NCBI GenBank assembly: GCA_016929415.1
Contig: JAFGIW010000091.1
Coordinates: forward strand, 1-61,988
DNA length: 61,988 bases
Source: Chitinispirillaceae bacterium
GTDB taxonomy: Bacteria > Fibrobacterota > Chitinivibrionia > Chitinivibrionales > Chitinispirillaceae
Reading direction: 5' to 3'
A model generated the notes under the pieces. It was not told the DNA's origin. It worked only from the letters and a program-made list of their open reading frames with translations, and did not search any database. Shown here in pieces: positions 51,808-59,498 of this stretch (position 1 is the stretch's first letter; each line of letters begins with the position of its first letter). A program made the translations under genes and the position numbers.

Positions 51808-53555
51808 CCACGCACTCATCCGTCATCCGTCATATCACCCCCGGCGGTATCGCCGACTATCTTCTGCGCCGGCGTCTTTTCCTCGTCGGCGGCGGCGCCG
51901 ACAACGACCTGGTGCTCCACGGCAGGGGGGCAGCCCCGCTCATGATGAAAATCGAGCCGTGTGACGGCGGCTACCGTTGTTCCTCCGCGGCGAAGGAGGC
52001 GCTTGTTGTCAACGGCAAGAGGGTGAAATCCGCGTTGCTCAGGCACGGCGACGCAATCGTTATCGGTTCGGAGCATTTCATTTTTGAAACAAAGGCCGCC
52101 CCCCGGCCGCCACGTTCAGACAATGGTCATGAGCTGCTCGAAAGATTCAGGAGGTTTATCGACGCAGTCGGCAGGGAGCAGCGGCTTGAACCGCTTTTAC
52201 AGAAACTGATGCGGATTCTGCTCGAGCTCACCGGAGGCTCCGATATCTTCCTTTTCAAACTCGACCGCGAAGGCAGGCCGCAGGTGTTCGAGAGCAACGG
52301 TTCCGGCAGTGCGGAAGAGCGCTTCAGCGATACGATCGTCGGGAAGGTGCTCGAACGTAAAGAGGGTGTCTGCATCCCCAACGCGCTCGCCGATCCTGCC
52401 TATCAAAACGCCCACAGTATCTCCGACCTCAGACTCCGGTCGATACTCTGCGCCCCGATACTCACCGCGGGAAAATGCATCGGCCTTGTTTACATCGGTT
52501 CGAATGACCCGACCGTCTCTTTTTCAAAGGACGATCTGGACGTTGTCTCCATTTACGCCGCAATCGCGGGGATGCTCATTCATCATGTCGACTTTATCAC
52601 CGAACAGCAGAGCGCCATCGACCGGTTGACCGGCGTTGTTTCAGACGACGGCCTCATAGCGACGAGCCCGCCGATGCAGCAGGTACTTGCGGCGGTCCAT
52701 GCCATCGCGGCCGTCGATATCACGGTGCTGCTCGAAGGAGAAACGGGAACCGGCAAGAGCAGGATCGCCGAACTCATCCACACCCGGAGTCCGCGCACTT
52801 CGGCGCCGTTTGTGGTTGTCAATTGCAGCGCTTTGCACGGGGAACTCCTCGAATCGGAACTGTTCGGCCATAAGAAGGGAAGTTTTACGGGCGCCGTCAG
52901 CGATCACGACGGCCTTTTTCTGGCGGCGCAGGGCGGAACCCTGTTGCTCGACGAAATAGGCGAGCTGGAGACCGGGCTCCAGGCGAAACTGCTCCGTACG
53001 CTCGAAACGGGCTTCATCCGGCCGATCGGCTCCTCCCGCGAAGTCTCTGTTGACATTCGCGTTATCTGCGCGACCAACCGCGATCTGAAAGCGATGGTCG
53101 ACGAGGGCGGCTTCCGGGCGGACCTCTATTACCGGATCAACCAGTTTTCAATTACCGTTCCCCCGTTGCGCGAACGGGGAGAGGACGTCGTGCTGCTTGC
53201 CTATCTGCTGCTCAACAAATACAAAACGGAATACCCCGGCAAGGAGATCGTCGATTTCCACCCCGAAACAATTTATTATATCCGCACCCATCGATGGCCG
53301 GGGAATATCAGAGAGCTCGCGAACGCTATCCATCGGGCAGTGCTCATGTCCCATGGTCCGCTCATCCGGTTCGAATCACAGGAACAGGCGGGACCCGCAG
53401 CTCCCGTTGATTTTGAAAGCGCATGCCGTCAATTCCAGAAGGAATTTCTGGAAAAGGCGATCCTCGCGGCCGGAGGGAACAAGGAACAGGCAGCCCACCT
53501 TATAGGATTGAGCAGAAGTACCTTCTACCGCTACCTGGCGCAATTCAAGATTTGA
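51804..53555 (+). CDS. FHA-GAF-sigma54-dependent transcription activator
   Basis: 583 residues: an FHA domain (about 1-95; LVGGGADNDLVLHG, KEALVVNGKRV), a GAF domain (about 125-265), an AAA+ sigma54-interaction domain (about 280-510) with Walker A GETGTGKSR (about 311), GSFTGA loop (about 358), LLLDEIGEL (about 380), and R-finger region, and a Fis-type HTH (about 545-583; NKEQAAHLIGLSRSTFYRYL). It contacts RNA polymerase-sigma54 and hydrolyses ATP to open promoters. Here FHA replaces the receiver of NtrC types, implying control by Ser/Thr phosphorylation. Translationally coupled to the kinase gene. A candidate target promoter lies at 55387-55488. Confidence 0.93.
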   Translation: MTTHSSVIRHITPGGIADYLLRRRLFLVGGGADNDLVLHGRGAAPLMMKIEPCDGGYRCSSAAKEALVVNGKRVKSALLRHGDAIVIGSEHFIFETKAAPRPPRSDNGHELLERFRRFIDAVGREQRLEPLLQKLMRILLELTGGSDIFLFKLDREGRPQVFESNGSGSAEERFSDTIVGKVLERKEGVCIPNALADPAYQNAHSISDLRLRSILCAPILTAGKCIGLVYIGSNDPTVSFSKDDLDVVSIYAAIAGMLIHHVDFITEQQSAIDRLTGVVSDDGLIATSPPMQQVLAAVHAIAAVDITVLLEGETGTGKSRIAELIHTRSPRTSAPFVVVNCSALHGELLESELFGHKKGSFTGAVSDHDGLFLAAQGGTLLLDEIGELETGLQAKLLRTLETGFIRPIGSSREVSVDIRVICATNRDLKAMVDEGGFRADLYYRINQFSITVPPLRERGEDVVLLAYLLLNKYKTEYPGKEIVDFHPETIYYIRTHRWPGNIRELANAIHRAVLMSHGPLIRFESQEQAGPAAPVDFESACRQFQKEFLEKAILAAGGNKEQAAHLIGLSRSTFYRYLAQFKI

Positions 53556-53600
53556 CGCGGTGGGGGGGGGCGACGACCCTACATAAGTTATTTTATCAGC

Positions 53601-54311
53601 ATGCTATTACGGATAATCACCCTGATGATCGCCGGTCTCTCTGCCGCTTCATTCCCCTTTTCACCCGAGGAGCTGCAAAACCATTTCGAATGGGGCGAGT
53701 ATCAGCAATTGATCGATTCTCTGGAACCGCATCTCATCATAGCCCCCTGTATGCTTGACTCCGCACAATGCGCCCGATACCACTGTTACCTCGGCGTCGC
53801 CTATTTCGGAAAGGGGAGGGTCGGCGACGCGCGGAAACAGTTCCTCTGCGCCCTGTCGTACGACCCCGCAGTCACTCCCGACAGCAATTACATCTCGGAG
53901 GAGATCAAGGAGCTTTTTATTGCCGCGCGCTCAGATTTTATTGATAAACAAACGCGCGCCCGCACCGGAGACTCACTTCTTGCCGCGAAACAGCAGGCCT
54001 TTGATGCCAACCTAAATGCGATAAAGCGGGAAGAGCTCCGGAAAAGCAGAAGAGCCGGTTCCCTCATGGCAATTTCGTTTATCACCCTCGGCGCCGCATT
54101 CGCCGCGGTCGCGGGGTATGAGTACTACTCCACTAAAGACCCATACGACGATTTCAAAGCCGCCGCCGAAGCGGGGGATAAGCTTGCCTATGACCGCCTC
54201 CTTCCCACGATACGGAGGGCCAACGGAATCATCGTTGGCTGTGGAATAGCCGCAGGACTCTCCGAGACTGCGGGAATCGTTTTCACCATCCGGTCAACGA
54301 GAATGAGATAG
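53601..54311 (+). CDS. Exported TPR-like protein of unknown function
   Basis: 236 residues: a signal peptide (LLRIITLMIAGLSAASF), a short TPR-like helical part (FSPEELQNHFEWGEYQQLID, YLGVAYFGKGRVGDARKQFL, CALSYDP), a basic linker, and two C-terminal hydrophobic segments (LMAISFITLGAAFAAVAGY; GIIVGCGIAAGLSETAGIVF). This shape recurs downstream of PEGA or kinase genes in related genomes as envelope accessory proteins. Same strand as, and 45 nt after, the FHA activator gene. Family not recognised. Confidence 0.7.
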   Translation: MLLRIITLMIAGLSAASFPFSPEELQNHFEWGEYQQLIDSLEPHLIIAPCMLDSAQCARYHCYLGVAYFGKGRVGDARKQFLCALSYDPAVTPDSNYISEEIKELFIAARSDFIDKQTRARTGDSLLAAKQQAFDANLNAIKREELRKSRRAGSLMAISFITLGAAFAAVAGYEYYSTKDPYDDFKAAAEAGDKLAYDRLLPTIRRANGIIVGCGIAAGLSETAGIVFTIRSTRMR

Positions 54312-54321
54312 GGCTCTGCTG

Positions 54322-55374
54322 ATGCGACGGTTTATGACGAGTCACCGTTTCCGCTGCACCCTGCTTGCAGGCGTCCTCTCCCTGGGCGGTCCCGCCTGCT
54401 TTTTCGATGCCGACCTGCCGCTTGAAAACGACCCGCCGGCCTGCAACCGGTCGGAGATCCTTACGTCGCTTATCTATCCGGACAGCTCGGTGTGTACTTT
54501 GTCAATTACCGACCGCAATGACACGGTGTTGTCGCTCTCAATACTGCCGTGCGATTCCCCGGACATCGACAGCATGCAGTGCGATTCACCGGGGGCGCAG
54601 CCCTGGCCCGGAACGTTCGAGTTTCTTTCAACCGGTTACGGGGAGAAACAGCTGCGTCTGTCGCTTGACACTAACCGCATGGGGCATTACAGCGGCATAC
54701 TGCTGCTTCAAGACGCCGACGATGAGGCAGTCCGGATCCCCTATTCAATCGAGAAACAGTTTTTTGATCCTTTCAATACCTATCCGCTGTCGGAGGAGAT
54801 CTGGCAACCCTATGTGACGAACGACTCATTGCATATCGGTTTCGATTACATCGACGGTAAAATCGTTTTTTCATTCGATTCGATCGGCAATTCACCCGCC
54901 ATACCGCTCTTCACCGGCATTCGCAGCAGGTTTTCCCTTCCTTCCGGGTTTCGTGCGACCATCGATTTCAAACTGCGCGATGAGATGGATGAGGGGTTCG
55001 AAGTCGCCTTTTTCATTTCCAGCAGCCCCGATACCGGCAGATGGTCGGGAGAAAAGGCCGGAATAGTTATTTCAGGCGTAAACGGACGGCTGCGCTTCGA
55101 GTGCCGCTCGATCAATCTGCAGAGTTACAGTTATGAGAGCAACACCGCCTCAGGCGAAATCGGGATATACAGGGCCGATTCGACGATAAGGTATTACCTG
55201 CATGACGGCAATCCTGCGGTAATCCCGAAACCGCTCACTGTCCAATTCTACAGCCCTGATACTCCTGTCTATGTTCATCTGAAAATGACGGTTCGCGACC
55301 TGTACAAAAAACGGAATTGTTATTGGAATGATTTTTCCATCCCGGAGGGCATAATAAATTTTCCTCCCAATTGA
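54322..55374 (+). CDS. Putative lipoprotein of unknown function
   Basis: 350 residues with a lipobox-like end of the signal segment (LSLGGPAC), then a beta-rich sequence in which the C-terminal 200 residues (FDPFNTYPLSEEIWQPYVTN, FSLPSGFRATIDFKL, YLHDGNPAVI, VHLKMTVRDLYKKRNCYW) look like a LamG/concanavalin-type sandwich. It begins 10 nt after the preceding gene, so it belongs to the same operon. A surface-binding role would fit, but no family is assigned. It ends just before the tandem palindromes at 55387. Confidence 0.7.
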   Translation: MRRFMTSHRFRCTLLAGVLSLGGPACFFDADLPLENDPPACNRSEILTSLIYPDSSVCTLSITDRNDTVLSLSILPCDSPDIDSMQCDSPGAQPWPGTFEFLSTGYGEKQLRLSLDTNRMGHYSGILLLQDADDEAVRIPYSIEKQFFDPFNTYPLSEEIWQPYVTNDSLHIGFDYIDGKIVFSFDSIGNSPAIPLFTGIRSRFSLPSGFRATIDFKLRDEMDEGFEVAFFISSSPDTGRWSGEKAGIVISGVNGRLRFECRSINLQSYSYESNTASGEIGIYRADSTIRYYLHDGNPAVIPKPLTVQFYSPDTPVYVHLKMTVRDLYKKRNCYWNDFSIPEGIINFPPN

Positions 55375-55386
55375 TTTCATTCAAAC

Positions 55387-55425
55387 TGTCTCAAAATTGG
55401 GACAGTCTTTCCAGGTTTTGGGACA
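55387..55425. promoter_or_regulatory. Tandem enhancer-like sites upstream of the cohesin/dockerin gene
   Basis: Site 1, TGTCTCAAAATTGGGACA (55387-55404), is an 18-bp palindrome with one mismatch. Site 2 (55408-55425, ending TTTTGGGACA) is a degenerate copy. They are offset by exactly 21 bp, two helical turns. TGTC-N10-GACA palindromes are a usual form of activator site for sigma54 enhancer-binding proteins. They lie 70-90 bp upstream of the sigma54-like promoter. Confidence 0.6.
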
Positions 55426-55474
55426 TCTATCCCGAACAACATGCAAAAAAGGTGTTTTAACGCCGATTTTTTAC

Positions 55475-55488
55475 GGCATGGAAATTGA
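55475..55488 (+). promoter_or_regulatory. Sigma54-like (-24/-12) promoter
   Basis: GG (55475-55476), 10 bp, then GA (55487-55488) in GGCATGGAAATTGA. It fits the -24 element and spacing of a sigma54 promoter, with GA in place of GC at -12. Start would be about 55500, 40 nt before the ATG. The ribosome site AAGGTGG follows. Confidence 0.45.
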
Positions 55489-55540
55489 TATTATTACCCA
55501 TCCAACTATCTAAATCAACAAATTCAGCAAAGGTGGAGAA

Positions 55541-58450
55541 ATGAAACGGTATTTACCATCATTCGCAGCAGTTCTTGTTTTCTTTTCGGCAACTGCTTCC
55601 ATTGCCTATGTGGATGATATGACTATCCTCATCCCAACGACCCCTCAGGAAGAACAGACGACTTCCACAACCACATCGACTCCTTCGGAAACGCAGACCA
55701 CTTCCGTCGCCACTTCCACTGTACCGGAAGATCCGAAACTTCTTGCCCATTGGTCGTTCGATTCCACCGATCAAGAGACGCGTTATTACGACGTAACGGG
55801 GAACGGACATACGGCGATCGGCACGAGCGTTTCGGTCATTGACGGAATAAAAGGAAAGGCCTTGAATTGCAGCGATTCGACATTCGATATTTCCATTGAA
55901 AGTTCGACCGGCGATTTCAATCTCCCCAATTTCACGATCGAAGGCATGATTTACTCTTATGTCAATATGGTGAATCCCGGGTCGGCGGAAAACTTCAGAT
56001 CGATTTTTGAATACATTCTCGTGGGCCTCAATTCTTCGATAACGGGGGGGTATAACCTCCAGATAACCGATAATGGAAAGCTGTATCTGTCGATGGCCCC
56101 CGGTCGTACGGGAGATTGGATCAAATGTGAATCCGATGCCGCGCTTCTTCCCAAGACCTGGTACCATATCGCCGCAACCTACGACGGATCACTCATCAAA
56201 TTGTACGTCAACGGTACCGTTGCTAAACAAACCGGCCATACCGGAGGCTTTACCTCATCACCTATCGCCGCCCGGATCGGCTCGCAGATCCGCGTCTCCG
56301 ATACCCTGGCCACCTCAAGCGAAATCATCGACCGGTTCAACGGCAAGATCGACGAACTCAAGCTATACAACTACGCACTGTCGTCTGATACGATCACCGC
56401 TCATTTCGCTTCTTATGATATTCCCGAACCTCCGGAACCCGAACCGAAACTCCTTGCCCACTGGTCGTTCGACTCCTCCTCGAACAACACCACGTTTTAC
56501 GATGTCACGGGCAACGGTTTCGATGCCACCTGCAGCAAAACCCTCGCCACGCAAGCAGGTGTCAGGGGGCAGGCCCTCGAATCGAACGTGACGGGGTATT
56601 CGTTCCATGTCGCGAATTCGCAGAGTGCCTTCACGGTGCCGAACTTTACCATAGAATCTCTGGTGTATATGAATGTTTCGCCGTTGGAGACGAATACCTT
56701 TCATCTCATACTCAGTCATCAAACCTATTACCCGGGTCTGGCTGAGGGGTACGAAATTGATATCTGCAACAAGGGGACCGTTCAGTTCTGCATGGCCCAC
56801 AGCAATACCGCTTGGACCTACTGTCATGGAACAACCCGTCTGGTTCCGAAAACGTGGTACCATGTGGTCGGGACCTACGACGGGAAAACGATGAGAATCT
56901 ATCTCAATGGACAACTTGAGGGAAGGGTTTCGCACTCTAACGGAGGGTACGTGGCGCCTCATCAGGACGCATCAATCGGCTGTCAGGAGCAGAATGACGG
57001 TGTCACGCGTAACTGGTTCAACGGAATGCTCGATGAACTCAAGTTCTTCAATTATACGCTTTCCGCTGACTCGATCGCTACTCACTTCGCAGCGTACGAG
57101 CTTCCGCAGCCGCCCGAGGAGCTGTCATTAGAGATCAATCTCGGCATGAAGACCACGTACGCCCTGGCCGGCGATACCGTCGTCGTGCCGGTCTACATCG
57201 CCAACCATGAAGACTATTCAATAAGCTCCATTCAGCTCACCCTGAAATATGATCCCGAGCAATTGACGCTTCTCTCGATCAGCAACGACAGCGGCCTTGT
57301 ACGGCAATGGGAGCTCTTCGACTGGAACTCTACCACGGCAGGGTCGATCCCGGTCGCCATGGCCGGCGTCGAAACCAGACTCGCTTACGGGGAAGGCGAA
57401 CTCTTCCGCTGTGTATTTGAGGTCGCCGGTTCGCTTTATAACGGTGACACGTGTATGATCACGCTCAACGATATCGACATTGATGAGAAGAAAAATCTCA
57501 TCCCCGTAACGGTTCAAAACGGCCGGATCATCATTTCTCATGACGCCATTCTTTACGGCGATGTGACGGGGAATAAGGAGGTTACTATCATCGATGCCCA
57601 GGCCGTGCTCAGGTACGTGGTCGGGGCGCTGCAGCTTCCCGATGACTGCTGCCCGGATTTCACCATCGCGGTTGCCGATGTGAGCGGGAACGGTGCAATC
57701 ACGAGTTACGACGCGGCCCTCATTTTCCAGTACAGCCTCGGCCTGATTCCTGCTTTCCCGGTGGAATCCGTTTCATCACGCCTGCTTGCCAAACGGATGA
57801 CGACGGCCACGGATGAGGCGAGGTTTACCTTTAAGATGGTCAGCAGTTCTGAAAGTGAAGTCGTCTACGACCTCGTCGGAACCAACCTCCGCGGTTTCCA
57901 TGCGGGAGAATTTGCCATTGCATGCAATGCATCAGGGGAAATTCTCTCAAAAAGTATCGTCGCCACCGAGATCAGGGGCGCGACGTTTAGCTCCCGGTTT
58001 AACACGAATGATAACCTGCTTAAAGTGGCCGTAAGTTCCAACGACGATATCGATGACGACAGCCCGGTCACTCTCTTACGGATCACACTGCCACCGATGC
58101 AACAGGCCGTTCCTGAATTTGCCATTAAAACGGCATTGATCAATGAAGGAGCGATCTTGACGGAATTTGAGAACAGCGGGCTGGTCGGGGTGCTGCCCTC
58201 GGCGGTTGAGAGGGCGCCCGTAGGGACGTCGGTACGCCTTGTCAAGAATCTGCTGACAGTCCACTCGGCGGGAAGCAACCCGGTAACCCTGACGATATGG
58301 GACCTTCACGGCAGACAAATCGCCCGCCACGCCGTTACCGCCCTGCAAACAACATTCGATCTCAGCCGGTACGGCAGGGGGGCATACATTTTCAGGCTGC
58401 AGGAGGGTTTGATGGTGACCGGCGGTCGATTTATGCTGATTAACAGATAA
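55541..58450 (+). CDS. Secreted LamG-LamG-cohesin-dockerin protein with Por-like tail
   Basis: 969 residues in this order: signal peptide (FAAVLVFFSATASIA); Thr/Ser linker (about 30-62); two LamG domains (about 65-290 and 302-520; KLLAHWSFDS, TWYHIAATYDG, FNGKIDELKLYNYAL); a cohesin-like domain (about 528-666; VVVPVYIANHEDYSISSIQL, TLKYDPEQLTL); a dockerin (about 671-745; YGDVTGNKEVTIIDAQAVLR and VADVSGNGAITSYDAALIFQ, two Ca-binding loops); a second cohesin-like stretch (about 755-855); and a Por-like tail (about 895-969; TIWDLHGRQIARH, GRGAYIFRLQ). Cohesin and dockerin in one chain would let it polymerise or link carbohydrate-active enzymes. Preceded by enhancer-like sites and a sigma54-like promoter. 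Confidence 0.85.
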   Translation: MKRYLPSFAAVLVFFSATASIAYVDDMTILIPTTPQEEQTTSTTTSTPSETQTTSVATSTVPEDPKLLAHWSFDSTDQETRYYDVTGNGHTAIGTSVSVIDGIKGKALNCSDSTFDISIESSTGDFNLPNFTIEGMIYSYVNMVNPGSAENFRSIFEYILVGLNSSITGGYNLQITDNGKLYLSMAPGRTGDWIKCESDAALLPKTWYHIAATYDGSLIKLYVNGTVAKQTGHTGGFTSSPIAARIGSQIRVSDTLATSSEIIDRFNGKIDELKLYNYALSSDTITAHFASYDIPEPPEPEPKLLAHWSFDSSSNNTTFYDVTGNGFDATCSKTLATQAGVRGQALESNVTGYSFHVANSQSAFTVPNFTIESLVYMNVSPLETNTFHLILSHQTYYPGLAEGYEIDICNKGTVQFCMAHSNTAWTYCHGTTRLVPKTWYHVVGTYDGKTMRIYLNGQLEGRVSHSNGGYVAPHQDASIGCQEQNDGVTRNWFNGMLDELKFFNYTLSADSIATHFAAYELPQPPEELSLEINLGMKTTYALAGDTVVVPVYIANHEDYSISSIQLTLKYDPEQLTLLSISNDSGLVRQWELFDWNSTTAGSIPVAMAGVETRLAYGEGELFRCVFEVAGSLYNGDTCMITLNDIDIDEKKNLIPVTVQNGRIIISHDAILYGDVTGNKEVTIIDAQAVLRYVVGALQLPDDCCPDFTIAVADVSGNGAITSYDAALIFQYSLGLIPAFPVESVSSRLLAKRMTTATDEARFTFKMVSSSESEVVYDLVGTNLRGFHAGEFAIACNASGEILSKSIVATEIRGATFSSRFNTNDNLLKVAVSSNDDIDDDSPVTLLRITLPPMQQAVPEFAIKTALINEGAILTEFENSGLVGVLPSAVERAPVGTSVRLVKNLLTVHSAGSNPVTLTIWDLHGRQIARHAVTALQTTFDLSRYGRGAYIFRLQEGLMVTGGRFMLINR

Positions 58451-58479
58451 TAAAAGATATTAGTCAAAGGGGGCCCCGG

Positions 58480-58519
58480 CGCTGCGGTGAAGATCTTCCT
58501 CCCGCGGCGTCGTTTTTTT
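58480..58519 (+). terminator. Rho-independent terminator of the cohesin/dockerin gene
   Basis: CGCTGCGG and CCGCGGCG pair with one G-T wobble around a loop containing GAAGATCTTC, followed by seven T (58513-58519). It borders the 3' end of the convergent mscS gene. Confidence 0.65.
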
Positions 58520-59426
58520 ACAGGGACGCCGCCGGCCCATCTTTACGATAGATACGTGTGGTCGGGTAGGCAAGGTCGATCGCGGATTCCCCGCCGAATT
58601 GAAGGAGTATTTCCCGGGAAAATTCATCGTCCATGGTTCTCCTGCGCCGGGCGCTTACCATATAACGGAGGGTAAGGAGCACTCCCGACGCGGCGATGGT
58701 GACATACACCTTGGGCGTGATGAAATTGTACCGTACAAGGTAGCGTTTCCGTGCTTTTCTGATTTGTTCGAGCATCGATTCTTTCTTTTCCTCGAAATCC
58801 TTCTCGGCGACGGCGAGCATGAGCCGTTCGGCCTTTTCCCAGTCCGATTCGAAGGTGACCGTTACCGGAAGTTCGTTCCAGATCAGGTCATTGCCTACGG
58901 TGTAATTGTGGATCGTATTGGTCAGGATGAAGCTGTTGGGTATGGTAACCAGTCTTCCCGTTGACTGATCGGCATTGACCCACACGCCGATTTCCGCCAG
59001 CGTGGTGCGCAGTACGCCGATATCGATCACATCGCCGGTGACGAGCTGACCGACGGTGATCCGGTCGCCCTGGCTGAATCCTTTCGGTGAATTGATGATG
59101 AGCCATCCGATGAAATTCGAAAACACATCGCGGAGCGATATCGCCACGCCGGCAAGAAACAGACCGACCAGGAAAAAAATGTCTTTATGTGCATAGGTTC
59201 CATAGATAAAGAGAACGCAGAGAAATCCGAAAAAAAGCGCGAAATATCTGACCCACTTTTTAAGCGCATGCTGGCGTTCGTCACTCTTGACGTAGCGGTC
59301 GGCCAGGAGCGTGGCGATTCTTTCGAGCAGAATGATAAGGAGCAGCAGGCCCGCGAGGGATATGATGTTCCCGCGAAGGAACGCTGTCAACCCGTCGGTA
59401 ATGTCCCTCCAGTTGATTGAATCCAT
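58518..59426 (-). CDS. mscS: MscS-type small-conductance mechanosensitive channel
   Basis: The 302-residue channel protein has three N-terminal helices. The pore helix region is FFLVGLFLAGVAISLRDVFS, followed by the beta domain (FSQGDRITVGQLVTGDVIDI, TTLAEIGVWVNADQSTGRLV, IPNSFILTN). It releases osmolytes when the membrane is stretched. It stands alone, 72 nt downstream of the NAD(P)HX repair gene on the same strand. Confidence 0.88.
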   Translation of the reverse strand: MDSINWRDITDGLTAFLRGNIISLAGLLLLIILLERIATLLADRYVKSDERQHALKKWVRYFALFFGFLCVLFIYGTYAHKDIFFLVGLFLAGVAISLRDVFSNFIGWLIINSPKGFSQGDRITVGQLVTGDVIDIGVLRTTLAEIGVWVNADQSTGRLVTIPNSFILTNTIHNYTVGNDLIWNELPVTVTFESDWEKAERLMLAVAEKDFEEKKESMLEQIRKARKRYLVRYNFITPKVYVTIAASGVLLTLRYMVSARRRRTMDDEFSREILLQFGGESAIDLAYPTTRIYRKDGPAASL

Positions 59427-59498
59427 AGGCTCCTTTTCCCGGCTCCGACGGCCGCAGGCCGATTCGCCGCCGATACCCGACGCCCGGTATTGCCGCTT

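Noticed and set aside
53366..53376. GGTTCGAATC, similar to a tRNA T-loop
   Set aside because: It lies within the coding sequence of the sigma54 activator and no cloverleaf can be drawn around it.
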